This document shows positions 18,301 through 26,562 of a stretch of 33,446 bases of DNA, one piece after another. Under the pieces are notes generated by a model. The model did no database searches and was not told the origin of the DNA. It saw only the letters and a program-made list of their open reading frames with translations. The translations under genes and the position numbers were made by a program. Within the stretch, counting starts at the first letter, position 1, and the number at the start of each line of letters is the position of its first letter. Location of the stretch: the NCBI RefSeq assembly GCF_001816125.1, contig NZ_MDZA01000328.1, positions 1 through 33,446 on the forward strand. Direction: 5' to 3'. The stretch comes from Hymenobacter coccineus. Lineage in GTDB: Bacteria > Bacteroidota > Bacteroidia > Cytophagales > Hymenobacteraceae.

Positions 18301-18542
18301 CGCACGCTCACGTCGCCCTTCTTAAAGGCATCGAGCGCGTAGAGCACCCGGTTGAGCTGGTCGTTGACGTAGCCCGGATCCTGGGTGTCGATGGAGCCGC
18401 GCGAACTGCCGCGCTTGCGGGTCAGGTCGTTGGGAGTGCGGGTACCATCGGGCAACACGGCGGGCGCAACGGCGGCGGGGGCCTCCTCCGCGGCGGCGGC
18501 GGCCCGCCGGGGCTTGGGTTGCGGAGTTTTGGGGGAAGCCAT
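15339..18542 (-). pseudogene. Soluble poly-HAMP methyl-accepting chemotaxis receptor (three frameshifts)
   Basis: The open segments 18123-18542, 17206-18126 and 15362-17197 join into one receptor of about 1,068 residues if one base is restored at each of three sites. An Ala/Pro-rich N-terminus (~45 residues) is followed by about 13 HAMP domains arranged as six ~92-residue double units plus one final HAMP. A signalling domain comes next, with the CheA/CheW-binding hairpin tip ([20 protein letters not shown], then [21 protein letters not shown]). A Pro/Ala/Lys-rich tail ends in KPKTAGK with TAA at 15339-15341. There is no membrane segment or ligand-binding domain, so it should be cytosolic. The breaks are near 18155, at 17221 and in a G6 run at 15548-15553. 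Each is a missing base and is discussed under findings. It is the first gene of the che operon. Confidence 0.85.
16660..18330 (-). repeat. Tandem ~276-bp repeat units encoding HAMP pairs
   Basis: Units begin (at the [A/S]-[R/Q/E]-G-[D/N] motif) near 18322, 18047, 17771, 17495, 17220, 16944 and 16668, so the spacing is 275-276 bp. The central units share long identical stretches at the protein level ([42 protein letters not shown]) and are close at the DNA level. The outer units have diverged. The 275-bp spacing at 17220 reflects the one-base deletion there. Confidence 0.85.
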
Positions 18543-18612
18543 AGGTTGAGGGTAGGTATAGCGTGGGAAGGGAGGGCCGCCGGGCGAAGGTCGCCCGCCA
18601 GGGCCGTGTTTG

Positions 18613-18642
18613 CAAAGATAGGCGGGGCGGGGCGGGCCGAAA
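18613..18642 (-). promoter_or_regulatory. Promoter of the chemosensory operon
   Basis: On the minus strand TATCTTTG (18620-18613) is a perfect -7 element. TTT (18642-18640) sits 19 nt upstream, one base from the TTG consensus. The receptor ATG at 18542 leaves a leader of about 65 nt. Confidence 0.65.
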
Positions 18643-18799
18643 CCGGGATTGCGGCGGGGTTGTTGTGAGAGAACAGGGCCCCGGATGGGATTATTGCGGC
18701 ATCTTTACGCCCCATACTTGTAATCTTCTAATCTACGGCCGCCGTTTTCTCGTTACGTCTACCTTAGCACTATGCTCGCTCTCTACTCCTTTCCGCTTT

Positions 18800-21322
18800 A
18801 TGGTTAAGAATTTAGTCATCGTCGAATCGCCGGCCAAGGCCAAAACTATTGAAGGCTACCTGGGCCAGGACTTTGTGGTGCGCTCTAGCTACGGCCACGT
18901 GCGCGACCTGCCCAAAGACAACAATGCCATCGACATCGCCAATGGTTTTAAGCCCACTTATGTGGTATCAGCCGACAAAAAAGAGCTGATTGCGCAGCTG
19001 AAGAAGCTCTCGAAAGAAGCTGAAACCGTGTGGTTGGCGAGTGATGACGACCGCGAGGGCGAAGCCATTTCGTGGCACCTGGCCGAAACGCTGAACTTGG
19101 CCCCGGCCAAAACCCGGCGCATTGTGTTCCGCGAAATCACTAAAAATGCCATCCTGGGGGCCATTGCCAGCCCGCGCGAGGTGGACCAGAACTTGGTGAA
19201 CGCCCAGCAGGCCCGCCGTGTGCTCGACCGCCTCGTGGGCTTTGAGCTGAGCCCCGTGCTTTGGAAAAAGGTGAAGCCCGGCCTGAGTGCCGGCCGCGTG
19301 CAGAGCGTGGCCGTGCGCCTGGTAGTGGAGCGCGAGCGCGAAGTGAGCCACTTCCTCAGCGCCAGCGCCTACCGCGTGGTGGCCCGCTTCGACGCCGGCC
19401 GCGGGGCCGTGCTGGAAGCGGAGCTGCCCACGCGCTTCAAGACCCGCGCCGAAGCCGAGGCCTTTCTGGGCAATTGTGTGGGGGCCACGTACCAGATTGA
19501 AAGTCTCGACAAAAAGCCCGGCAAGCGCAGCCCGGCGGCCCCATTTACCACGAGCACGCTCCAGCAGGAGGCCTCGCGCAAGCTGGGCTACTCGGTGGCC
19601 CAGACCATGAGCGTGGCCCAGAAGCTGTACGAAGCTGGCAAAATCAGCTACATGCGGACCGACTCGGTGAACTTGTCGCAGGACGCGCAGATGGGGGCCC
19701 AGGACGCCATTACGGCGGCATATGGCGCCGAATACCACCACCAGCGCACCTTCAAAACCAAGTCGGCCTCGGCCCAGGAGGCCCACGAAGCCATCCGCCC
19801 CACCGATTTTGGGGCCGTGAAGGCCGGGGCCGACGCCTCGGAGCAGCGTCTCTACGACCTGATCCGCAAGCGGGCCATGGCCTCGCAGATGGCGGAGGCC
19901 ATCATCGAGCGTACCACGGCCGTGATTGGCATCAGCACGCAACCAGGCACCACGCTCACGGCCACGGGTGAAGTGATTACGTTTGAGGGCTTTCTGAAAG
20001 TGTACGCGGAGAGCAAGGACGACGAGGACGAGGACGACGCGGCCAAGGACGGCGAAAGCAGCTTCTCGCGCGGCCTGCCCCCGCTGAGCGTGGGCCAGGC
20101 CCTGCCCCTGCTGCGCTTCAGCGCCACGGAGCGGTTTTCGGCCCCGCCGGCCCGCTACACTGAGGCCTCGCTGGTGAAGAAGCTCGAGGAGCTGGGCATC
20201 GGCCGCCCTTCTACCTACGCCCCCACCATCAGCACGGTGCAGAAGCGCGGGTACGTGGAAAAGGATACCCGCGAGGGCAAGGAGCGCAAGTTCCACGTGC
20301 TGACGCTGGAGGGCCCCACGGTGCAGACCGAAGAAAAGACGGAGAACTACGGCGCTGAGAAGGCCAAGCTCTTCCCAACGGATACGGCCATGGTGGTCAA
20401 CGATTTCCTGGTGGCGCACTTCCCCACGGTGGTAGACTTCCAGTTCACGGCCAAGGTGGAGGACGAGTTCGACCAGATTGCCAACGGCCACGAGGACTGG
20501 ACGAAGATGCTGACCGGCTTCTACAGCAAGTTCCACGCGACCATTGAGGCCGGGCAGGACATCGAGCGCAGCACCTTGGGCAGCACCCGCGAGCTGGGCG
20601 TGCACCCCGAAACGGGCGAGAAGATAACCGCCCGCCTGGGTAAATACGGCCCCTACGTGGCCCTGGGCGACCCCGACGGCGAGGTAAAACCCACCTACGC
20701 CAACCTGCGCAAAGGCCAGTTCATTGAAAACCTGACCCTGGAAGATGCCCTGGAGTTGTTCAAACTGCCGCGCATTGTGGGGCAGTTCGAGGACAAGGAC
20801 ATGACGGCCAACCTGGGCCGCTTTGGGCCCTACGTGCGCCACGACAGCAAGTTTTTCTCCCTTACCAAGGAGCAGGACCCGCACACCATCAACGCCGAAG
20901 AGGCCGTAGCGCTGATTGAGAACAAGCGCAAAACCGACGCCGAGCGCCTCATCAAGGCATTCCCCGAAAACCCGGACATCCAGGTGCTCAACGGGCGCTT
21001 CGGGCCCTACATCGTGGCGGGCAAGAAGAACGTGAAGATTCCGAAGGGCGAGGAGCCCGCCGACCTGACCCTGGAGCGCTGCCTGGAACTGGCCGAGGCC
21101 ACGCCCGATAAGCCCGCCAAAGGCGGCCGCTTCGGCAAGAAGGCAGCCCCCGCCAAGGAGGACAAAACCGACGAGCCCGCCAAGAAAAAGCCCGCCGCCG
21201 CCAAAAAGCCCGCGGCGAAGAAGCCGGCTGCTAAAAAAGCCCCGGCCGCCAAAGCCAAGGCCCCTGCTGCCGCCGCCAAGAAGCCCGCCGCTGCCAAAAA
21301 GGCCACTGCCGAGGCGAAATGA
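18800..21322 (+). CDS. topA: DNA topoisomerase I (type IA)
   Basis: This enzyme relaxes negative supercoils through a transient 5'-phosphotyrosine break. The 840-residue protein begins with the TOPRIM domain (KNLVIVESPAKAKTIEGYLG; acidic metal site DDDREGE at 82-88). The catalytic Tyr284 lies in KISYMRTDSVN. In place of C-terminal zinc fingers it has several TopA C-terminal repeats (GKYGPYVALG, GRFGPYVRHD, GRFGPYIVAG). The last ~75 residues are almost only Lys, Ala and Pro in PAAKK-type repeats, resembling the tail of histone H1. An acidic insertion (KDDEDEDDA) lies near residue 410. The ATG at 18800 starts the TOPRIM domain; 79 upstream in-frame codons are not credible. TACCTTAG at 18760-18767 is a near-match to a -7 element. 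Confidence 0.96.
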   Translation: MVKNLVIVESPAKAKTIEGYLGQDFVVRSSYGHVRDLPKDNNAIDIANGFKPTYVVSADKKELIAQLKKLSKEAETVWLASDDDREGEAISWHLAETLNLAPAKTRRIVFREITKNAILGAIASPREVDQNLVNAQQARRVLDRLVGFELSPVLWKKVKPGLSAGRVQSVAVRLVVEREREVSHFLSASAYRVVARFDAGRGAVLEAELPTRFKTRAEAEAFLGNCVGATYQIESLDKKPGKRSPAAPFTTSTLQQEASRKLGYSVAQTMSVAQKLYEAGKISYMRTDSVNLSQDAQMGAQDAITAAYGAEYHHQRTFKTKSASAQEAHEAIRPTDFGAVKAGADASEQRLYDLIRKRAMASQMAEAIIERTTAVIGISTQPGTTLTATGEVITFEGFLKVYAESKDDEDEDDAAKDGESSFSRGLPPLSVGQALPLLRFSATERFSAPPARYTEASLVKKLEELGIGRPSTYAPTISTVQKRGYVEKDTREGKERKFHVLTLEGPTVQTEEKTENYGAEKAKLFPTDTAMVVNDFLVAHFPTVVDFQFTAKVEDEFDQIANGHEDWTKMLTGFYSKFHATIEAGQDIERSTLGSTRELGVHPETGEKITARLGKYGPYVALGDPDGEVKPTYANLRKGQFIENLTLEDALELFKLPRIVGQFEDKDMTANLGRFGPYVRHDSKFFSLTKEQDPHTINAEEAVALIENKRKTDAERLIKAFPENPDIQVLNGRFGPYIVAGKKNVKIPKGEEPADLTLERCLELAEATPDKPAKGGRFGKKAAPAKEDKTDEPAKKKPAAAKKPAAKKPAAKKAPAAKAKAPAAAAKKPAAAKKATAEAK

Positions 21323-21354
21323 TCCCGGACGCCCCGCGTTGGGTAGCAACCACC

Positions 21355-21385
21355 AAAAAAGCCCGTGCAATACGGGCTTTTTTTT
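21355..21385 (+). terminator. Rho-independent terminator of topA
   Basis: The stem AGCCCGT/ACGGGCT with a 5-nt loop is followed by eight or more T residues, about 30 nt after the topA stop. Confidence 0.85.
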
Positions 21386-21395
21386 GGCTCTCGTC

Positions 21396-22261
21396 ATGGC
21401 CCTATTATTCTTATTCACAGCAGTATTGGCAGCGCAGCTAATGGGCGCGCCGGCCAGTGCGCCTGGGGCCCCCACGGCCGGCGCGCCCCGCCCACTTACC
21501 CGTGGCTGGGGCAGCCAGGCCGCCCTGATAGGGCGCTGGCCGTCCGGTTTGCGGTACCGGCCGGGTGCCGGCGCGTAGCGGTGGCGTCTGGCTCGTGGGG
21601 CGAGTGGCTGCGCTACCTGCCCCTGCGCGCCGCCGGCACCCCCGCCCGCCTCTACAACGGCCGGCTGAAGGACCGCCAAGATGTAGTGGCCGCCGTGGTT
21701 GACATCGACGTGGGGCCCACCGACCTCCAGCAATGCGCCGATGCCGTCATCCGGCTGCGGGCGGAGTACTTATTTTCCCTCGACCCCAACCGGGTGCATT
21801 TCCACCTCACCACGGGCTACGATTTCTGGTTTTCCGACTACGTGGCCGGCCGCACCTTTCGGGTGGTGGAGGAAGAAGTCCAACCCGCCCCCAAGGCCAC
21901 CGAAGCGCCCACCCACGCGGCCCTGGCCCGCTACCTCGTGCCCACGTTTGGCTACGCGGGCACCTTGTCGCTGCGCCGCGAGCTGGGTCCCGTGCCCCTG
22001 GCCGAAGTGCAGCCCGGCGACGTGCTCATCCACGGGGGGGCCCCGGGCCACGCCGTGCTGGTGGCGGACGTGGCCGAAAACCCCGCTACCGGCCAGCGGT
22101 TTATGCTACTGGCCCAGAGCTATATGCCTGCCCAAAGCATTCATGTGCTGCGCAACGTGGCTGAGCCCGCACTCGGGGCCTGGTTTAGGGTACAGCCGGC
22201 GGCGGCCCGGGTAGCTACGCCGGAGTGGGACTTTGCAAGTAGTGAGCTGGGGCGGTTTTGA
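21396..22261 (+). pseudogene. DUF4846 family exported protein (one frameshift)
   Basis: The main part, from about residue 35 to the end, matches the DUF4846 family: EWLRYLPLRAAGTPARLYNG, AAVVDIDVGPTDLQQCADAV, IRLRAEYLF, FGYAGTLSLRREL, GDVLIHGGAPGHAVLVADVA, FMLLAQSYMPAQSIHVL and TPEWDFASSELGRF. A good signal peptide (MALLFLFTAVLAAQLMGAPA), starting at ATG 21396, lies in a different frame. Adding one C in the run at 21486-21493 joins both parts into a 288-residue protein. It is therefore most likely an intact exported protein with a sequencing error, or a recently broken gene. The family has no known function; the GHA motif in a GDV-GGxPGHA context recalls peptidase/amidase folds, but I would not assign a reaction. 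It starts only 11 nt after the topA terminator. Confidence 0.78.
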
Positions 22262-22282
22262 AGGAGAGGCGCCCGGCCCGCG

Positions 22283-22313
22283 TTGGTTGCAGCGGCGCGG
22301 CGCACCACTTTTG
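22283..22313 (+). promoter_or_regulatory. Likely promoter of the sirtuin gene
   Basis: TTG at 22283-22285, a 20-nt spacer and CACTTTTG at 22306-22313 (one mismatch to TAnnTTTG) precede the ATG at 22365. Confidence 0.5.
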
Positions 22314-22364
22314 CACTATCACGTTCCCCGCCGTTGTTTTTGCCGCGGCTCAAAACCAAGCACT

Positions 22365-23066
22365 ATGAAGAAGCACCTCGTTGTTCTTACCGGCGCCGGC
22401 GTTTCGGCCGAGTCCGGCATCCGCACGTTCCGCGACACCAACGGGCTCTGGGAAGACCACCGCGTGGAGGACGTGGCCTCGCCCGAAGGCTTTGCCCGCA
22501 ACCCCGCGCCGGTGCTCGACTTTTATAACCAGCGGCGGCGGCAGGCCGAGGGTGTGCAGCCCAACGCTGCGCACCGGGCCCTGGCAGGCTTTGAGGCGCA
22601 CTCCGACTGGCACGTAAGCATCATCACCCAGAACGTGGACGACCTGCACGAGCGCGCCGGCTCGACCGACGTGCTGCACTTGCACGGCATGCTGCGCCAG
22701 ATGCGCACCGTGGCCGACGAAACCACGATCTACGACTGCACCGGCGACATCCAGCTCGGCGATTTGGGCCCCGACGGCACCCAGCTGCGGCCGCACATCG
22801 TGTGGTTTGGCGAAATGGTGCCCGCCATTGAGGAAGCCGCCGAAACCGTGGCCACCGCCGACGCGCTGCTGGTGGTGGGCACCTCTTTGCAAGTGTACCC
22901 CGCCGCCGGGCTGCTGCACTACGCCCCGGCCGCGTGCCCGGTGTTCGTCATCGACCCGCACCAGCCGCCCGCCGGCCGGCGCGGTGTGCGCTACATAGTG
23001 GCCCCGGCCAGCACGGGCGTGCCCGAAATACTGGCCGAGCTGGGGGCCAAATCAGGGGCCCTATAG
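22365..23066 (+). CDS. cobB: NAD-dependent protein deacylase (sirtuin, class III type)
   Basis: This 233-residue sirtuin removes acyl groups from lysines, using NAD+. The NAD-binding motifs are clear: LTGAGVSAESGIRTFR (8-23), TQNVD (88-92), catalytic H107 in HLHGML, and VVGTSLQVYPAAGL. The pair Y54/R57 in FYNQRRR matches the YxxR motif of class III enzymes (SIRT5, E. coli CobB), which favours succinyl- and malonyl-lysine. The zinc-ribbon region is shortened and keeps only one Cys (YDCTGDIQLGDLGPDG), so a bound structural zinc is unlikely. The ATG at 22365 starts right before the Rossmann motif. The next gene, a Ppx-like phosphatase, follows on the same strand but has its own -7 element. Confidence 0.93.
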   Translation: MKKHLVVLTGAGVSAESGIRTFRDTNGLWEDHRVEDVASPEGFARNPAPVLDFYNQRRRQAEGVQPNAAHRALAGFEAHSDWHVSIITQNVDDLHERAGSTDVLHLHGMLRQMRTVADETTIYDCTGDIQLGDLGPDGTQLRPHIVWFGEMVPAIEEAAETVATADALLVVGTSLQVYPAAGLLHYAPAACPVFVIDPHQPPAGRRGVRYIVAPASTGVPEILAELGAKSGAL

Positions 23067-23106
23067 CCCCGACAGCGCGGGTACAGCCGGGGTAGCTGGC
23101 CCGCGC

Positions 23107-23114
23107 TACCTTTG
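23107..23114 (+). promoter_or_regulatory. -7 element upstream of the Ppx/GppA gene
   Basis: A perfect TACCTTTG lies at 23107-23114. It overlaps the longest possible TTG start of the gene (23112), which rules that start out and points to 23139 or 23145. Confidence 0.65.
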
Positions 23115-23144
23115 CCCGCTTCCAATCACCCATTTTTTTTGCCT

Positions 23145-24134
23145 GTGCAGTTTCCGCTTTGCAAACTGGCCGTCATCGACATCGGCTCCAACGCGGTGCG
23201 GTGCCAGATTTCGGCCGTGCTGAATTACGAGGGCAAGTTCCGGCTCAAGCGCGTCGAGTACGTGCGCTACCCCATGCGGCTCGGCGAAGACGTGTTCGCC
23301 ACCGGCCAGATTTCGCCCCTTAAGGAGGAGAAATTCGTCAAGTTCCTGCACTCGCTCAAGCTGCTGATGGAGGTGCACGAAGTGGCCCACCACCTCATCT
23401 GCGCCACTTCGGCCATGCGCGGCGCCACCAACGGCGCGGCCATTGCCACCCGCGTGCGCGAAGAGCTGGGCCTGCACATCCAGGTGATTGATGGCCAAGA
23501 CGAAGCGTTCTACATCAACCGCGTCATCGAGCACCTGCTGGAAGACAACAAGCACTACCTGCACATCGACGTGGGCGGCGGCAGCACCGAGTTCAACATC
23601 TACCACGACCGCCGTAAGGTCGCCGCGCAGTCGTTTGAAATCGGCTCCATCCGCCGGATGCAGCAGGAGGAAAGCGGGGGCCCCAGCACGGGGCCCCAGG
23701 ACGAGCTTTGGGCCCGCATGGAGGCCTGGGTGCGCGAAAACGCCCGCCGCTACCACGTCACCCGCGCCATCGGTACGGGCGGCAACATCAACAAGCTCTA
23801 CACCATGTCGCCGGCTGCGCCCAACAAGGCCGTGGCCCGCCGCAGCCTCGAAACCATCCTGGCCCGCCTCGCCGGCCTCACCATGGAGGAGCGCGTGAAC
23901 GTGGCCATGCTCAACCCCGACCGCGCCGACGTCATCGTTCCCGCTGGCCACATCTACCTCTCGGCCATGCACTGGGCCAACGTGAGCAGCATGATCGTGC
24001 CCGATATTGGCCTGAAAGACGGCATGCTCCAGGCCCTGTTCGAGGAGCATTTCGACGAAATCAGCCCCGCCAGCGGCCACCCCGCTCACCCGCCCGTGCC
24101 CGACGTGCGCAACCAGCCCGCCGGCATGGAGTAG
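23145..24134 (+). CDS. Ppx/GppA-family phosphatase (exopolyphosphatase-like)
   Basis: This member of the ASKHA phosphatase family probably removes terminal phosphates from polyphosphate or converts pppGpp to ppGpp. Of the ~329 residues, the ATP/phosphate-binding signatures are LAVIDIGSNAVRCQI at the very N-terminus, ATSAMRGATNG, the Glu-containing VIDGQDEAFYINRV, HIDVGGGSTEFNIY and GTGGNINKL. Only the two N-terminal Ppx domains are present; the longer C-terminal HD-like domain of E. coli Ppx is absent. There is no ATG: GTG at 23145 (or TTG at 23139) is the best start, because the TTG at 23112 lies in the promoter. The gene is convergent with polyphosphate kinase, which supports a role in polyphosphate turnover. 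Confidence 0.88.
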   Translation: MQFPLCKLAVIDIGSNAVRCQISAVLNYEGKFRLKRVEYVRYPMRLGEDVFATGQISPLKEEKFVKFLHSLKLLMEVHEVAHHLICATSAMRGATNGAAIATRVREELGLHIQVIDGQDEAFYINRVIEHLLEDNKHYLHIDVGGGSTEFNIYHDRRKVAAQSFEIGSIRRMQQEESGGPSTGPQDELWARMEAWVRENARRYHVTRAIGTGGNINKLYTMSPAAPNKAVARRSLETILARLAGLTMEERVNVAMLNPDRADVIVPAGHIYLSAMHWANVSSMIVPDIGLKDGMLQALFEEHFDEISPASGHPAHPPVPDVRNQPAGME

Positions 24135-24153
24135 TGGGCGCTTGAGGACACAT

Positions 24154-24195
24154 CGTCGGTTGGTTTGACAGCGCATTCCTGTCAAACAACCGACG
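24154..24195. terminator. Bidirectional hairpin between convergent ppx-like and ppk genes
   Basis: The arms 24154-24170 and 24180-24195 form a 16-bp stem with one bulged G and a 9-nt loop, followed by TTTTAG on the plus strand. It lies between two converging genes and probably ends both transcripts. Confidence 0.65.
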
Positions 24196-24225
24196 TTTTA
24201 GGGGCCCCACGGCCCCTTGAAACCA

Positions 24226-26562
24226 TTACTCCAACCCTGCCTGCACTGCCTCGGCTTCCGTATGGACGCCGGTCAGGTTTTCCTCGTCGCCAATGCCCTC
24301 GCCAAAGGTCGAATCGGGGCCCTGGGCTTCGGCCTGGGCGGCAACTGCGGCGGCTTCGGTTTCGACGGCGACCAGGGCGGCGGCTATTTCCTGGCGGCGG
24401 GTGGCTTGCTGGGCCAGCAGGGCCAATAAGCCTTCGGGCGTGGCCAGGGCCAGCTGGGCCTCGTCGCGCTTGTAGAAGTCTTTGTGCACGTTCACCACGG
24501 GCTCGCCGGCGGCCGGGCGCTGCCGAATGTAGGCCCCGTCCTCGCGCATTACGTAGCTATTCTGGTTATCCAGTAGGTTGAGCATCAGTATTTTGATGGA
24601 CTCGCGCCGCAGCTGTGGGTTCACAATCAGAAACAGGGCCTCGATGCGCCGGTCGAAGGAGCGCACCATCACGTCGGCCGAGCCGGCGTACACGCGGGCG
24701 TCGCCGCCGTTGTGGAAGTAGAACAGCCGCGCGTGCTCCAAGTACTCGCCCACAATGCTGCGCACCTCGATGTTGTCGCTCAGCCCCGGCCGACCCGGCC
24801 GCAGGCAGCAAATGCCCCGTACAATGAACCGGATGGGCACGCCGGCCTTCGCCGCCTTGTAAAATTCGTCAATCAACTCCTTGTCTTCCAAAGAGTTCAT
24901 CTTCATCACAATGCCGCTGGCCTGGCCCTTCTTGGCGTGCTTCACCTCCTCGCGCACCAAGTGGATGAGCTGTTGGCGCATGTCCTTGGGGGCCGTAATA
25001 AGGTACTCGTAGTTGTCGGGCTGCGAATGGCCAGTGATGACGTTGAAAAATTCCGACACGTCGTGGCCATACGTGTCGTTGGTCGTCAGCATGCTGATGT
25101 CGGTGTAGAGGCGCGAGGTTTGCTCGTTGTAGTTGCCCGAGCCGATGTGCACGTAGCGCGTCACCTTCTCCCCTTCCTTGCGGATGATCATCAGCAACTT
25201 AGTGTGCGTCTTGTACTTGCTCACCCCATAAATCACGAAGCAGCCAGCCTTTTCCAGCCGGGCCCCTTCGCGGATATTTTTCTCCTCATCAAAGCGCGCC
25301 TTCACCTCGAACAGCACCGATACGTGCTTGCCATTTTCGGCTGCTTTTAGCAGCGCCGCGCTCACCCGCGACTCGTCGGCGAGCCGGTAAATCGTCTGCT
25401 TGATGCCCAGCACCTGCGGGTCTTCGGCGGCTTGCTCCAGCAGGCGCACCATCGGCTCGATGCTGTTGTAGGGGTGGTGCAGCAGCACGTCGTGGTGCTT
25501 GAGGTACTCGAAGAGGTTGTCCTCGGCGCCTTCGGGCAGGCTCAGGGGCATCACCGGAGCGGGCAATTTGGCCCCTTTGCCCCGGAAATTGGGGTGGCGA
25601 ATGATCTGCCACAGCCCTTTCATATCCAGCAAAGCGCTGATGACGAAGATATTGCCGTTGTCAATGTTCCACCGCTCGCGCAGCACTTCCATCAGCAGCG
25701 GCGAGGCGTTGGGCTCCACTTCCACGCGCACCACGCGGCCGCGCTTGCGGGTTTTCAGGCCCACCTGAATTTCCTTGATGAAGTCGTTGTCAATGTCGTC
25801 GGACTCTTCCAGCGTGAAATCGCCGTTACGGGTGATGCGCATCAGGTCGGCCGACAGGATTTCGACGTTGCGGAAAAGCCGGGGCAGGTATTCGCGCACA
25901 ATTTCCTCAATGGGCACAAAAATCACCCGGTCCTTGCGCTGCAACTCAAAAAACCGCGTCAGGTTTTGCGGGATCTGCACGAAGGTGAGGCGCTCCTGTC
26001 CTTTTTCGGTTTCCTCGTCCAAACCCAGGGCCCCCGGGTTGCTGGCCCGCGTCACCACCCCGAAAATGAGCATCTGGTTCATTATCAGCGGGAAGCCGTG
26101 GTAGGCATCGTACACCATCGGCGTGAGCAGCGGAAACACCGTGTTCTTGAAGTAGCCATCGGCCTTGCGGGCCTCAATCTCCGTCAACTCACTTACTTTC
26201 AGAATACTAAAGCCGTTTTTCTCAAACACCGGCTTCAGCTCGTTCACGTACGTCAGGCTCTGGTCGTTGACGAAGCGGTGGGCAAAATCGAGCAGCTTGC
26301 GCCGAAACGGCAGCTCCCGCAGCCCCGAATAGTCTACCCGTTCCTTGCCGTAATCGAGGTAATTGTAGAGCGACCCCACCCGAATCATAAAAAATTCGTC
26401 GAGGTTAGAGCTGGTGATGGCCAGGAACTTGAGGCGGTCAAACAGGCTCTTGCCCGTGTCCTGGGCCTGGTCGAGCACCCGGTAGTTAAACCGCATCCAG
26501 CTTAAATCGCGGCTGATGTACTTGCTCTTGCGGATAAGGTCGGCGGACTTGAACAGTTTCAT
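24226..26562 (-). CDS. ppk1: Polyphosphate kinase 1
   Basis: This enzyme reversibly polymerises the gamma-phosphate of ATP into inorganic polyphosphate. The 778-residue protein has the four PPK1 domains: the N-terminal helical domain (SRDLSWMRFNYRVLDQA, TSSNLDEFFMIRVG), a head domain, and two PLD-like C-terminal domains. The phosphorylated His is H453 in KYKTHTKLLMI, and the second catalytic His is H610 in EYLEHARLFYFHNGG. HIGSGNYNE and YAGSADVMVRSFDRRIE are further signatures. The last ~75 residues form an acidic Ala/Glu/Gln-rich tail absent from E. coli Ppk. The ATG at 26562 was preferred to an upstream frame opening at 26757, whose 65 extra residues look random. It converges with the Ppx-like gene, so polymer synthesis and breakdown are encoded side by side. 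Confidence 0.95.
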   Translation of the reverse strand: MKLFKSADLIRKSKYISRDLSWMRFNYRVLDQAQDTGKSLFDRLKFLAITSSNLDEFFMIRVGSLYNYLDYGKERVDYSGLRELPFRRKLLDFAHRFVNDQSLTYVNELKPVFEKNGFSILKVSELTEIEARKADGYFKNTVFPLLTPMVYDAYHGFPLIMNQMLIFGVVTRASNPGALGLDEETEKGQERLTFVQIPQNLTRFFELQRKDRVIFVPIEEIVREYLPRLFRNVEILSADLMRITRNGDFTLEESDDIDNDFIKEIQVGLKTRKRGRVVRVEVEPNASPLLMEVLRERWNIDNGNIFVISALLDMKGLWQIIRHPNFRGKGAKLPAPVMPLSLPEGAEDNLFEYLKHHDVLLHHPYNSIEPMVRLLEQAAEDPQVLGIKQTIYRLADESRVSAALLKAAENGKHVSVLFEVKARFDEEKNIREGARLEKAGCFVIYGVSKYKTHTKLLMIIRKEGEKVTRYVHIGSGNYNEQTSRLYTDISMLTTNDTYGHDVSEFFNVITGHSQPDNYEYLITAPKDMRQQLIHLVREEVKHAKKGQASGIVMKMNSLEDKELIDEFYKAAKAGVPIRFIVRGICCLRPGRPGLSDNIEVRSIVGEYLEHARLFYFHNGGDARVYAGSADVMVRSFDRRIEALFLIVNPQLRRESIKILMLNLLDNQNSYVMREDGAYIRQRPAAGEPVVNVHKDFYKRDEAQLALATPEGLLALLAQQATRRQEIAAALVAVETEAAAVAAQAEAQGPDSTFGEGIGDEENLTGVHTEAEAVQAGLE

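Noticed and set aside
16660..18330. CRISPR or other short-repeat array
   Set aside because: The repeats are 276-bp coding units in frame with HAMP domains, without unique spacers.
18968..21733. 921-codon open frame antisense to topA
   Set aside because: It is a shadow frame caused by high GC at third positions. The His/Gly/Arg/Leu-rich translation has no domain, while topA is certain.
23112..23144. Longest TTG start for the Ppx-like gene
   Set aside because: The codon sits within the TACCTTTG -7 element, so it would lie upstream of the transcript start.
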